Program-made: the position numbers and the translations under genes
Notes under the pieces: generated by a model
Told to the model about the DNA's origin: nothing
The model's input: the letters and a program-made list of their open reading frames with translations, nothing else
The model's database searches: none
Assembly: GCA_015064685.1 (NCBI GenBank)
Contig: SVRT01000017.1
Span: 1-47,183 of the forward strand
DNA length: 47,183 nt
From: Oscillospiraceae bacterium
GTDB lineage: Bacteria; Bacillota; Clostridia; Oscillospirales; CAG-272
Reading direction: 5' to 3'
Shown here: in pieces, positions 33,262 through 41,810 of the stretch
How positions within the stretch are numbered: the stretch's first letter is position 1
How the letters are laid out: each line of letters starts with the position of its first letter

Positions 33262-35492
33262 TGCGCGATCGCCTCCGCCCTCTTGATATAGGCCTCCTGC
33301 TCTTCGCGCGACATGTTGTTCCACAGGGTATTCCAGCCGCAAACTCTGACCTGCAAGCCCTCGTATTTTTCGGGATGCTTTTGCGCCTCGCGGAGCATAT
33401 CCGCATCAAAAATATTGAAATGTATCGACGCGCCGCCTCTCTTCATATAGGTGTCAAGAACCGAGAAAAGAATATCTCTGCCGCCTTCGCCCTGCACCGC
33501 GGTGGGGTGAAGCATACAGTCAAGGCAGGCTCCCGAATCGGCAAGAGAGAGGTCAAGCGAGGTCGCGGAGCGGATAAGAGCCGTAACGCCCTTCGTGTCC
33601 ATTCCAATGACGGGGGAGACGTTTTTGCTCATCTCCTCACCCGCGCGTCTGCCGTCGGGCGTTGCCTCGGTTTGCCTGCCAAGCTCGATATATCCGCGGG
33701 CAGAGTGAATAAAGTAGATGCTCCTTCCCCTCTCGCGTCTTATAGCGTGAACAAAATCAGAAATATGCTCGTGCAGCTCGCGGGCGCACTCGTCAGCCAA
33801 TTTATCTCCTCTGCCGAACTTGTGGGTACAACCGAGGGCGCGAAGTCTGAGATTCTCATAGCCCTCCCAATCATTCCTCAAGGCTTCCCCAAGCACCCCG
33901 AGAGTCACGGTCTGCTTCTCAAAAACAAGCTCGTAAACAGCCATAAGAGAATCCACGACCGACGCAAAGCCCGCGACCCAGTTATCCGCCACGGACGGTA
34001 TTCCGCCGTCATTCATATCGCAAAGCTTTTCGGCACAGCCGGAGTATGTGCTTGAGTGCATTATCGCAGGGCTGACCTCCGCACTATACTTTTCAAAAGT
34101 ACCGATAGAGCGCTGAAGCTCGGAAAGAAGGTGATCGAGCTGAGCGTAATACGCCGCCTTGAATTCATCAAACGACGCCATTTCCGACACATCACCCGTA
34201 TCAATACCGATCTTCAATCCCGTTGTCGGATCGACTCCGTTTGAGAAAACGAGAACCACCGATTTAAGCGCATTTATCACATTTGTCGAGATACCCGAGC
34301 GACCCGTACGGTAAGCGTACTCGTAGCAGCCCTTGATATCGGCATATACTCCCTGCTCACGCGTGCCGCCGCTGTTCATTATCGCCTTGATTATCGTCTC
34401 GTCGTTGCAGAAAACTATACTCGTTCTGCCCGAGATTATCATATCGAGAGCCTTGTCTAGAAAGTCGCGCGGCGTTGAGGGGCTGACCTTTATTTGTATC
34501 TTGGGGTTATAAATCTCCAACTCGCGATAAACGTCCAGCAAAATATACGACATTTCATTAACTCGCGTATCCCCCTCAACTGTCGAGCCGCCGAGATAGA
34601 ATGGTTGTCCCCAATAGTTGCCTATCGCGTGGAACTGAATGAAAAAATAAGCGATAAAGCTCTTTATCTGTTCCCTTGTAAACCTTCCCGACTCGATATC
34701 GCGCTTGTAAAACGGGTAAAGCATATCGTCAAGCCCGTGACCGAGAGAGCGCACCTGGATAAGATCGGTGCTTTCGGTCACCATAAAGAAAATATACGCG
34801 AGCTGGAGCATATCAAGCGTGGTCCCGGGCGCGCCCTCGGATATGCATTTCAACGACTCCCTGATAAGCTCGATCTTTTCAAAATCCTTTGTGAGCGAAT
34901 AGCTATACAGCCTTTTTATCAGCGACAGCACCGCGCACAGCTCGCGGCGCATCGCATGATAGTAGTTATCCTGCTTTTGTGTAAGATTTCCGCTGTCGCA
35001 GAGCGACTTATACGACGCGTCTATCCTCTCGATAAGTCCGACTATGCCGAGAGATGCTATGGCATCCCAGTCTGGCACGTTGTGGTCAAAATCAAGCGAG
35101 CTCCAGGCATATCCCGCGCGCGAAAAGTCGTCTCTTTTGCGGTCGCCAAGCTCGTCTGCAACCTTGTCAGCCGCCTCGTATATCCATTTACCTATCGTAT
35201 GCTTCCAAAGGACTCTGTCCCAGGTGTAGATACCTACAAAATAGTCGTGTTCGTTTATGTCGATACGAGTGTTTTCAAGCACATACTCAAACATTTTCGA
35301 TTTTGCGACAGCGTGATCCTCGCCCTCAAGTGACTCGGCAAGAGCCGCGACACCCGCCTTTATCTCCTCATCGGAAAGTCCCGTCGTTTCGTCGTAAGCG
35401 TAGCCGTGATATATAAAACGGTTAAAGGGGTCATAGTCCGCGCCGTGGTACTTCCCCTCGATGTGTTTTCTGTCAATATCCGAAATGAGCAT
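33258..35492 (-). CDS. Glycyl radical enzyme of unassigned substrate class
   Basis: This 744-residue protein has the ten-stranded-barrel layout of glycyl radical enzymes. The thiyl-radical loop carries KGCYE (Cys389, Glu391): a single Cys with a following Glu, as in dehydratases and lyases, unlike the Cys-Cys of pyruvate formate-lyase. The C-terminal radical motif is VRVCGWNT with Gly719, where the usual motif is RVSGY; Trp replaces Tyr. The start is firm (GGAGG 7 bases before ATG). The divergent AraC gene and the GH5-like gene suggest a sugar or polyol substrate. I cannot assign it to glycerol, choline, hydroxyproline, isethionate or propanediol classes from visible residues. Confidence 0.9.
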   Translation of the reverse strand: MLISDIDRKHIEGKYHGADYDPFNRFIYHGYAYDETTGLSDEEIKAGVAALAESLEGEDHAVAKSKMFEYVLENTRIDINEHDYFVGIYTWDRVLWKHTIGKWIYEAADKVADELGDRKRDDFSRAGYAWSSLDFDHNVPDWDAIASLGIVGLIERIDASYKSLCDSGNLTQKQDNYYHAMRRELCAVLSLIKRLYSYSLTKDFEKIELIRESLKCISEGAPGTTLDMLQLAYIFFMVTESTDLIQVRSLGHGLDDMLYPFYKRDIESGRFTREQIKSFIAYFFIQFHAIGNYWGQPFYLGGSTVEGDTRVNEMSYILLDVYRELEIYNPKIQIKVSPSTPRDFLDKALDMIISGRTSIVFCNDETIIKAIMNSGGTREQGVYADIKGCYEYAYRTGRSGISTNVINALKSVVLVFSNGVDPTTGLKIGIDTGDVSEMASFDEFKAAYYAQLDHLLSELQRSIGTFEKYSAEVSPAIMHSSTYSGCAEKLCDMNDGGIPSVADNWVAGFASVVDSLMAVYELVFEKQTVTLGVLGEALRNDWEGYENLRLRALGCTHKFGRGDKLADECARELHEHISDFVHAIRRERGRSIYFIHSARGYIELGRQTEATPDGRRAGEEMSKNVSPVIGMDTKGVTALIRSATSLDLSLADSGACLDCMLHPTAVQGEGGRDILFSVLDTYMKRGGASIHFNIFDADMLREAQKHPEKYEGLQVRVCGWNTLWNNMSREEQEAYIKRAEAIAQ

Positions 35493-35521
35493 GGCGACAC
35501 CTCCGTCAATTTGTTTATTTC

Positions 35522-35550
35522 AGTATATCATTCCGCGTCGCAGGTGTAAA
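35522..35550 (-). promoter_or_regulatory. Sigma-A promoter of the glycyl radical enzyme operon
   Basis: TTTACA (35545-35550), 17-base spacer, TATACT (35522-35527), minus strand. It faces the AraC promoter about 50 bases away. Confidence 0.75.
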
Positions 35551-35600
35551 TAGACAAAAGCACAGATATGGATTTTTCGAACATATTTCTTTATACAGAG

Positions 35601-35629
35601 TTGACTTCAAACATCGCGTATGATATAAT
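35601..35629 (+). promoter_or_regulatory. Sigma-A promoter of the first AraC gene
   Basis: TTGACT (35601-35606), 17-base spacer, TATAAT (35624-35629). Confidence 0.85.
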
Positions 35630-35663
35630 ATTCTCAACGGTATATTTCAAAGGAGATCAAGAC

Positions 35664-36419
35664 ATGGAAAAGGACCTGTCTATACAAAAAATACATAAGG
35701 TATTTGAGGGAGACTTCAATATCGGACATCTTGAAAACAAAAACGGACGGCATAGCGATGCTCTATGCTGCTTTCCCTACGGCAGGGCTTTATACTCCTT
35801 TAACGGATACAGCTTTGAGGTCTCGGCGGGCGAAGTCTTCTTTCTCTCAAAGGGGAGCAAATATACTATTGACGTGCTTGAGAAAAGCAAGTTTATCTGC
35901 GTTGATTTCGACTTTCCGGAAAATGGAGATATTCGCAAAAGCTGTCTCTTTGACGGTATCGCGCAGAGCGTGAAAAACGATTTTTCAAAGCTTCTCCGCA
36001 TCTGGCGCACGAACGATGCTTGCAGAATGCAGCTCGCGTTTTCGATTCTCTATAATATCTATTACGAGGCAATAAAGACCCAGAACGGAACATATACGCG
36101 CTCAAGCGAGCTTTTTTCAAAAATAACCTCGTATATCCTTGAAAATTATAAGGATCCTGCGCTATCGGTCAGCGATCTTGTGAATATTTCTGGCATTTCA
36201 GACGTTCATATCAGAAGAATATTCAAGTCAGAGGCGAACACCACTCCTATCCGCTATATCAATTTCGTTCGTCTTGAACAGGCGGAGAATATGCTGCGAA
36301 GCTCAAACCTTACCGTTTCAGAAATATCCGATGCCGTCGGTTTCTCCGACCCCTTCTATTTCAGCAGACTCTTCAAGCGCGCCTTCGGCATCTCTCCGTC
36401 CGCTTACAGAAACAAATGA
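35664..36419 (+). CDS. AraC-family transcription regulator (cupin sensor)
   Basis: This 251-residue regulator has an N-terminal cupin-like sugar-sensing domain (about 10-95: ALYSFNGYSFEVSAGEVFFL) and a C-terminal double HTH (about 150-250) with ISDVHIRRIFKSEANTTPIRY and the closing signature ISDAVGFSDPFYFSRLFKRA. AAGGAG sits 8 bases before the ATG at 35664; the longer frame overlaps the promoter. It is divergent from the glycyl radical enzyme operon, which it probably activates in response to the substrate. Confidence 0.92.
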   Translation: MEKDLSIQKIHKVFEGDFNIGHLENKNGRHSDALCCFPYGRALYSFNGYSFEVSAGEVFFLSKGSKYTIDVLEKSKFICVDFDFPENGDIRKSCLFDGIAQSVKNDFSKLLRIWRTNDACRMQLAFSILYNIYYEAIKTQNGTYTRSSELFSKITSYILENYKDPALSVSDLVNISGISDVHIRRIFKSEANTTPIRYINFVRLEQAENMLRSSNLTVSEISDAVGFSDPFYFSRLFKRAFGISPSAYRNK

Positions 36420-36448
36420 CCGTTTCAAATTTTGATTTGTCGGTGAGA

Positions 36449-36729
36449 CGAACAATCCCTCAGTCACGCGCAAGGCGTGACAGCTCCCTTTACACAAGGG
36501 AGCTTGTTGGTGGATGTTCGTACACTTTATAGATGTGAAAACCTTTTAAATTTATAGAAAACTTCACTATATCCGCGTTCTCCACCTTTCAGGTAAAGCT
36601 CCCTTGTGTAAAGGGTAGCGAAGCGACATCGCGGGAGTGAATGACAACACGGTGTGTTGTCAGAGCCGCGATGTGACCGAGCCGCAGCGAGACCTGGCGC
36701 GCCTCCGTGCGCGTCTGAGGGATTGTTCG
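36449..36729. mobile_element. MITE-like element with 15-base terminal inverted repeats
   Basis: CGAACAATCCCTCAG (36449-36463) and its exact reverse complement CTGAGGGATTGTTCG (36715-36729) bound a 281-base non-coding segment. Inside, CTCCCTTTACACAAGGGAG and the inverted CTCCCTTGTGTAAAGGG face each other, and further GC palindromes (GACAACACGGTGTGTTGTC) are present. No transposase is encoded. The size and ends fit a non-autonomous element. No clear target-site duplication is seen. Confidence 0.8.
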
Positions 36730-36765
36730 CGTCCCCGCTAAACTGCAATTTACCATCCGATCAAC

Positions 36766-36791
36766 AAAAAGGAAGGCGAGCCTTCCTTTTT
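36766..36791 (-). terminator. Intrinsic terminator of the aldolase-kinase-BNR operon
   Basis: AAAAAGGAAGG (36766-36776) pairs with CCTTCCTTTTT (36781-36791) around a 4-base loop, 3 bases past the stop at 36795. Confidence 0.85.
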
Positions 36792-36794
36792 TCG

Positions 36795-38162
36795 TTATAT
36801 TTTTCTGAAATTCTCTATTCTATGGAACGTCGAATAATTCGAATCGTGATAGCTATGAGCTCCATTCACTGCAGTTCTGCAAAGATAGATGATATCTTCA
36901 CCGTCAAATTCAAAATCCGCGTACTGAAATCCGACCCTTGCCACATCCTCATTTCTGTGATCGTGCAGATCACACACGACCTTCCACTCCCGAAGGTTGG
37001 CGGATGACATAAGCGACATAAGGTTTCTTGCGCTGTCCGAACATCCGTCGTAAAGGCGCGTAGCAACCGAGTAATACCTTCCCGTTTCTCCATCGTATTT
37101 TATCATAAATTTCGAAAGGTTTGCGTCGAACGGCATGATACCGTAAAAGGACAGCGGTTTTTCCGGGTTTTCGGTGTCGATCTCATACATCAACGCCCTC
37201 CCCCTCATAGCCGTACGCATAATATTCAAAAGCTTTCCGCAGGGATTCTGCACAATAGTTCCCTCTATCGTGAGTCCTCCCCTCTTCACACCCTCAAGCT
37301 CAGGTGAAAACTCGTCAAGAATGACCGGTTCGGAAAAGCTCCAGCTATTAGGGTCAAGAAGATCGGCTTCAACGTCACAGGACATTACCATAGCACCACA
37401 ACCGCCCCACGGTGCCCATTCAAGCGTGCCGTAGAGTCTGCCGTTATATTCAACTAGCGGTTGAGGGTTTTTGTGCACCCCCGAATGCCGTCCTGTCTTG
37501 CTCCCCGAGCCCCTCAAAAGTGCCACGGGTGGGGAAAAGCTCTTGCCTCCATCGCTTGATCTGCCTATCAACAGGTCTCCGTACTCGGTACTGACCGAGA
37601 GCATATAAAGCTCACCCTTGTGAATAAACATCTTGCCCCAAAAGCATGGCATTAGCTCACTGACGTAATTCCAGCTCTCACCGTTATCATCCGAGCGGAA
37701 GATCAAAGTCAGATTTTGCGGAGCGCCCCCTGCGTAAAGATCCATAGAAGCAAGCAAATACCCCTCGGGATGTCTTACAAGCGACGGTGAACAAAGATAC
37801 TTGCCCGAAAAGGAATACGCGTTGTCATCAGGATGGAGATAATTGACAACGACACCTTCTACCTTTCCTGTTTTAGCAAGCCGCACACGGCTTTTTTTGT
37901 TTTCCGACTCAACGTAAAACTCGTAATCTGTCTTGTCAGCAAGCCCAACTATATCAAACTCATTTCCATCTGTCACACCGCAAAGAGCAAACTCCCCTTC
38001 ACTGCGCACCCTGCAATAGACCTCGTATTCCTCGCATCCCGCACACAACCACTCAATATGGATAGCGTCAACGCTCGGCGCAACTCTGCAAATATAAATG
38101 TCGCCCACGTCGCAAAGCGGCGGACGGTACGGTGAATAACTCCAAGATCTGCAACCCTTCAT
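36795..38162 (-). CDS. BNR-repeat (sialidase-fold) protein with N-terminal FnIII-like domain
   Basis: This 455-residue protein has a beta-sandwich-like start (about 20-100, fibronectin type III-like: VDAIHIEWLCAGCEEYEVYC) and a six-bladed beta-propeller. Asp-box repeats are visible: RSDDNGESW and RSSDGGKSF. GH33 sialidases share this fold, but a complete arginine triad cannot be confirmed from the sequence by eye. There is no signal peptide. Its ribosome binding site (AAGGAG) lies in the last codons of the kinase gene, one base upstream of its ATG region, so it is coupled to that gene. It may cleave the glycoside whose sugar is then phosphorylated and split. Confidence 0.75.
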   Translation of the reverse strand: MKGCRSWSYSPYRPPLCDVGDIYICRVAPSVDAIHIEWLCAGCEEYEVYCRVRSEGEFALCGVTDGNEFDIVGLADKTDYEFYVESENKKSRVRLAKTGKVEGVVVNYLHPDDNAYSFSGKYLCSPSLVRHPEGYLLASMDLYAGGAPQNLTLIFRSDDNGESWNYVSELMPCFWGKMFIHKGELYMLSVSTEYGDLLIGRSSDGGKSFSPPVALLRGSGSKTGRHSGVHKNPQPLVEYNGRLYGTLEWAPWGGCGAMVMSCDVEADLLDPNSWSFSEPVILDEFSPELEGVKRGGLTIEGTIVQNPCGKLLNIMRTAMRGRALMYEIDTENPEKPLSFYGIMPFDANLSKFMIKYDGETGRYYSVATRLYDGCSDSARNLMSLMSSANLREWKVVCDLHDHRNEDVARVGFQYADFEFDGEDIIYLCRTAVNGAHSYHDSNYSTFHRIENFRKI

Positions 38163-38163
38163 A

Positions 38164-39804
38164 TCACTTTTTCTCCTTAAGAACCGTCATCATATCTCGC
38201 TCACTAACTGCAAAATATTCGCCTATCTTCTTGTATTGCGCGTAGAGCTCCGCGTATCTTTCGTGCGCAACCGCATCGGGCGTGTAATGAGCATCCTTTA
38301 CCTTCCGCAAGGCGTTTGCCGCCTCACGCAGTGTCGCATAGCCTCTCTCTCCAACTGCGCCAAGTACCGCGGAGCCGTAAGCGCAGGCCTGCGCCGTTCC
38401 GGAAAGATAGATCTCGCGCCCCGTAACGTCGGCGTATATCTGCATAAGCATCTCGTCCTTCTCAGCAATGCCGCCCGCCGCGTAAAGCCGCTTGATCTCA
38501 ATGCCGCTCTGCTCGTATATTTCAATTATTCTCTGCGTTCCGTAAGCGGTAGCCTCGATAAGCGCGCGATATATCTGCTCGGGCTTTGTGTTGAGGTTAA
38601 GACCTAAAATAACACCCGAGAGCCCCCCGTCAACGTAAGGAGTTCTGTTACCGTTAAACCAATCGAGCGCCATCAGACCACCCGAGCCCGCCGGAAGCTT
38701 TTTCGCCTTTTCTCGCAAAATTTTGTGAAGACCAATGCCCTTCTCCTCGGCTTCAAGATAATACGAATGAGGCACACAATTTTTTATAAACCAATCAAAC
38801 GAATCTCCAACGCACGCCTGACCCGCCTCATACGCGTACAGACCGTCAACTATGCCGTCCTTGACACACCCCGAGATACCTGGAACATAAATGCGTTTGT
38901 CACCAAGCAAAATGTGACAGGTTGAAGTGCCGATTATCATAAGCAGCTCCCCTGAATCGACTATCCCCAAAGCAGGCAAAGCTGCATGGGCATCGATAAA
39001 TGCAGGCTTTACGGGCGTTCCTTCCGCAAGCCCCGTTCTCGCCGCGATCTCCTTCGTAACGTATCCCGCAATGCCTGACAATTTGATAATGTCCGTTGAG
39101 ATCTTCTCTCCAACGACATTTTCAAGCCTCGAGTCAAGTCTGTGCAAAAACTCACGGCATGGATATCCATTCTCTTCGTTCCAAAGACCTTTAAATCCCG
39201 CCGCACAAACCGAATGAGTCTCCCTGCCCGTCAAAAGTCCTACAATATAGTCCCCCGCCTCAACAAAGCGGAAAGTCTTATTGAACACAGCCTCATCCTC
39301 GCGCAATATTTCAAGGATCTTCGGAAGCATCCATTCGCATGATACCGTGCCTCCGTAGCGAGACAGCCACTCCTCGCCCATTTCGCGTGCAAGAGCGTTG
39401 ATATCATCCGCCTCCTTTTGCGCCGCATGGTGTTTCCAAAGCTTAACGTATGCATGTTTGTTGTCTTTAAACTCATCAATAAAACAAAGCGGAATACCCT
39501 TCTCATCAACGGGAAGGACTGTTGATGCCGTGAAATCGACTCCAACTCCGACAATATCTGCGCTGTCTATCCCCGAGGTGCTTATGCACTCTCTCACGGT
39601 CGAGTAAAACGCGTCAATATAGTCCTGCGGATGCTGGAGCGCGTAATCGCGCGGCAGAGTCTCGCCGCAAGGCAATTTTTCGGACATCACCCCGTGCGCA
39701 TACTCGCAAACCGACGTTGCGATCTCCTTTCCCGTATCAAAATCCACAAGCACCGCTCTCGCCGAGAGTGTTCCGTAATCTAACCCTAAAGAATATCTGC
39801 CCAT
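38164..39804 (-). CDS. FGGY-family carbohydrate kinase, ribulokinase-like
   Basis: This 546-residue kinase opens with SLGLDYGTLSARAVLVDFDT, in which DYGTLSxRAVLVD is typical of ribulokinase (AraB). It also has GVDFTASTVLPVD, the IGTSTCHILL phosphate loop and the C-terminal AAGGIAEKDEMLMQIYADVTG FGGY signature. Ribulokinase phosphorylates ribulose at C5. No araA or araD is nearby; instead a DapA/NanA-like aldolase lies two bases upstream, so another ketose is possible. GAGG lies 6 bases before the ATG at 39804, which follows the aldolase stop directly. Confidence 0.85.
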   Translation of the reverse strand: MGRYSLGLDYGTLSARAVLVDFDTGKEIATSVCEYAHGVMSEKLPCGETLPRDYALQHPQDYIDAFYSTVRECISTSGIDSADIVGVGVDFTASTVLPVDEKGIPLCFIDEFKDNKHAYVKLWKHHAAQKEADDINALAREMGEEWLSRYGGTVSCEWMLPKILEILREDEAVFNKTFRFVEAGDYIVGLLTGRETHSVCAAGFKGLWNEENGYPCREFLHRLDSRLENVVGEKISTDIIKLSGIAGYVTKEIAARTGLAEGTPVKPAFIDAHAALPALGIVDSGELLMIIGTSTCHILLGDKRIYVPGISGCVKDGIVDGLYAYEAGQACVGDSFDWFIKNCVPHSYYLEAEEKGIGLHKILREKAKKLPAGSGGLMALDWFNGNRTPYVDGGLSGVILGLNLNTKPEQIYRALIEATAYGTQRIIEIYEQSGIEIKRLYAAGGIAEKDEMLMQIYADVTGREIYLSGTAQACAYGSAVLGAVGERGYATLREAANALRKVKDAHYTPDAVAHERYAELYAQYKKIGEYFAVSERDMMTVLKEKK

Positions 39805-39805
39805 G

Positions 39806-40735
39806 TCACACCTCGCTATAAAGTCTATTTTCAAAGCTGTCTGTCAATAGCTTCATCTGACTTACACAGCTTCTCACGTAGTCCGTCATCTCATCGCTCC
39901 TGCGATTTCTCGCAATGTTCTCGGTCTCAATTCCACAAAGCGACATATGGTATTTTGCCGACAGCGGATAAGGCAAGCCCACCTCTGTAAATCCAAGTGA
40001 CCCCAAAAGTGCCTGAACCTTATCGGCATCCGCGGACTCGTAATTCTTTCCTAACCACGCGTAAAGCCTCGGATGGAAATTGCACATAATACCGCAGTAC
40101 CCCTGCGCACCGCTCCTCATCGACTCAAGCAGAGTCTGGCAATTGGCATTGAGAAGCTTGAAATGACTTCCCTTTAACTGCTCGCAACGCGTCGCCATCG
40201 TCCGTGCATCACAGCAGGTGTCCTTCATATAGTAAAACCGTCCCGTCGAGAGACAAAAATCAAGAATTCTCGGTGTAACAAGTCGCTTGTACGGATAAGG
40301 ACACTCGTAGAGTCCAAGCTTTGCATCCTCGGGCAACCTTTTAATAAGAGCCTTACAATTTTCTATCCAAACGTCGTCACCCTCGTTATTTATATCAAGT
40401 CTGTTGGTTATGAGTATCAGAGCATCCGTGCCCGACTCCCATACAGCACAGAGTTCTCTCGCCTGATCTTCAAGCGTATCACTCACGTGCCCCGAGGAAA
40501 CTACAACAAATTTACGTCCGTTCTTCCTTTCAAGAGCTTTCGCGCGTGCGTAAACACGTCTGTTCAGTTCAACTCTCTCTTCAAGTGAAAGATAGAATAT
40601 CTCACTCGACTGACAAATTGCAAAAATACCGTCAATGCCACTCTCAAAATAAAAATCAACGTATTTATCGGCTGTATCATAATCGACCGAGCCATCCGCT
40701 TTGTACGGCGTTATCATAGTGGTAAGCATCTCCAT
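39806..40735 (-). CDS. DapA/NanA-superfamily aldolase of unknown substrate
   Basis: This 309-residue TIM-barrel is of the dihydrodipicolinate synthase / N-acetylneuraminate lyase superfamily. The Schiff-base lysine is in FYYMKDT and the conserved tyrosine in GLYECPYP. The CQSSEIFYLSLEER region replaces the usual GTTGE loop, which normally binds the keto-acid carboxylate, so the pyruvate site may be altered. It heads an operon with a sugar kinase and a BNR protein, and is divergent from an AraC gene. It likely splits or forms a keto-acid sugar. Not dapA itself: context and loop differ. Confidence 0.82.
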   Translation of the reverse strand: MEMLTTMITPYKADGSVDYDTADKYVDFYFESGIDGIFAICQSSEIFYLSLEERVELNRRVYARAKALERKNGRKFVVVSSGHVSDTLEDQARELCAVWESGTDALILITNRLDINNEGDDVWIENCKALIKRLPEDAKLGLYECPYPYKRLVTPRILDFCLSTGRFYYMKDTCCDARTMATRCEQLKGSHFKLLNANCQTLLESMRSGAQGYCGIMCNFHPRLYAWLGKNYESADADKVQALLGSLGFTEVGLPYPLSAKYHMSLCGIETENIARNRRSDEMTDYVRSCVSQMKLLTDSFENRLYSEV

Positions 40736-40764
40736 AGAATACGTCCCCCTTTCACCTTGATTTG

Positions 40765-40793
40765 ATTATAAATCATTTCACATCTCAAGTCAA
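40765..40793 (-). promoter_or_regulatory. Sigma-A promoter of the aldolase operon
   Basis: TTGACT (40788-40793), 17-base spacer, TATAAT (40765-40770). Confidence 0.85.
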
Positions 40794-40835
40794 TACGATA
40801 GGAAGACCGATTTTTATAAATTTCGGACATCCCCC

Positions 40836-40864
40836 TTGAAATCTAAACGTATTTGATGTATAAT
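40836..40864 (+). promoter_or_regulatory. Sigma-A promoter of the second AraC gene
   Basis: TTGAAA (40836-40841), 17-base spacer, TATAAT (40859-40864). The two start regions lie about 40 bases apart, back to back. Confidence 0.85.
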
Positions 40865-40894
40865 CATCCCAAAGAAACAAAAGGAGACGCAGCC

Positions 40895-41731
40895 TTGGAG
40901 ATCATATACCGCCAAACCAATGCCGATATACAAAATGACAAGCTTTATACACTCGGTATTGAGCGTTGTTATCTGAAGCATATCACCGTCGACCGCGACC
41001 GTTTGCTGATCACAAAAAAGAGACATCATCACTCGGAATTTGAGATACATATCATCAAAGAAGGCTCCCAAACCTACGAAGTTGACGGCAAAGAAATATC
41101 CGTTCCGTCGGAGAATTTCCTGCTCATTCCCCCATACACATCCCACACACTCTTATCAAGCGCACCGAATACCGAAAAATACGCCTTCACCTTTTGCGCG
41201 GCCGTTGAAAGGGTCAATCTGCCAAACAAGTACACTCTCTGCAATATGCCTCGATCATTTTTCGACTCTATTGCAATAATATCCGACGAAAAACAAAAAA
41301 AGCTACCCTTCTCTCATGAGATCATCGCAAGCCGTGCGCTTGAATGTCTCCTGCTTATACTACGCGAAGTCGGCGCGGAGCCAACGCAGACGCAAAACGT
41401 CTCCGATGCCCCCGACCAAAGATACTTAATGGCAAAGCAGTATATCAACGATAACGTGCATACACCGCTCACCGTCCCCGAGGTTGCCGACTATTGCTGT
41501 ATCAGTCCCAAGCAGCTCACAAGAATATTTTTACGCGAGGAAGGTATACACATTTCGGAATATATAAGGCGCACGCGTTGCAAGCAAATAGAAAGGCTGC
41601 TCTCAAATCCCGCGCTTTCTTTGCGCGCGATAAGTGAAGAAATGGGATTTGCGAACGAATATTACTTTAATACCTACTTCAAAAAACATTCCGGTATGAC
41701 CCCCGGCACCTACCGCAGAACGATGAAATAA
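40895..41731 (+). CDS. AraC-family transcription regulator (TTG start)
   Basis: This 278-residue regulator has a cupin sensor with HHHSEFEIHIIKEG and ENFLLIPPYTSH, then a double HTH (about 178-278) with VADYCCISPKQLTRIFLREE and the closing ISEEMGFANEYYFNTYFKKH. The longest frame starts at 40853 inside the promoter and cannot be real. AAAGGAG lies 8 bases before a TTG at 40895, so TTG is the start. It is divergent from the aldolase-kinase-BNR operon, which it probably controls. Confidence 0.9.
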   Translation: MEIIYRQTNADIQNDKLYTLGIERCYLKHITVDRDRLLITKKRHHHSEFEIHIIKEGSQTYEVDGKEISVPSENFLLIPPYTSHTLLSSAPNTEKYAFTFCAAVERVNLPNKYTLCNMPRSFFDSIAIISDEKQKKLPFSHEIIASRALECLLLILREVGAEPTQTQNVSDAPDQRYLMAKQYINDNVHTPLTVPEVADYCCISPKQLTRIFLREEGIHISEYIRRTRCKQIERLLSNPALSLRAISEEMGFANEYYFNTYFKKHSGMTPGTYRRTMK

Positions 41732-41759
41732 ATAAGATAAATAAAATCATTCCTTTTCC

Positions 41760-41788
41760 TTGACAAAAGAACTAAAAAGTACTATAAT
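41760..41788 (+). promoter_or_regulatory. Consensus sigma-A promoter of the PHP-EutH operon
   Basis: TTGACA (41760-41765), 17-base spacer, TATAAT (41783-41788). Confidence 0.88.
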
Positions 41789-41810
41789 ATCTCTGTTTGG
41801 AGGGATGACA

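Noticed and set aside
34494-35333. 279-residue plus-strand frame opposite the glycyl radical enzyme
   Set aside because: It is a shadow of the real gene in the antisense frame: no ribosome binding site, no recognisable domain.
36449-36729. A degraded insertion sequence with a transposase
   Set aside because: Open frames in the element are short and match no transposase; the sequence is dominated by palindromes.
39806-40735. Authentic dihydrodipicolinate synthase (dapA)
   Set aside because: The substrate loop differs from the GTTGE type and the gene is in a sugar operon with an AraC regulator, not with lysine genes.
40853-40894. ATG at 40853 as the start of the second AraC gene
   Set aside because: It precedes the -10 element of the gene's own promoter; the TTG at 40895 has a proper ribosome binding site.
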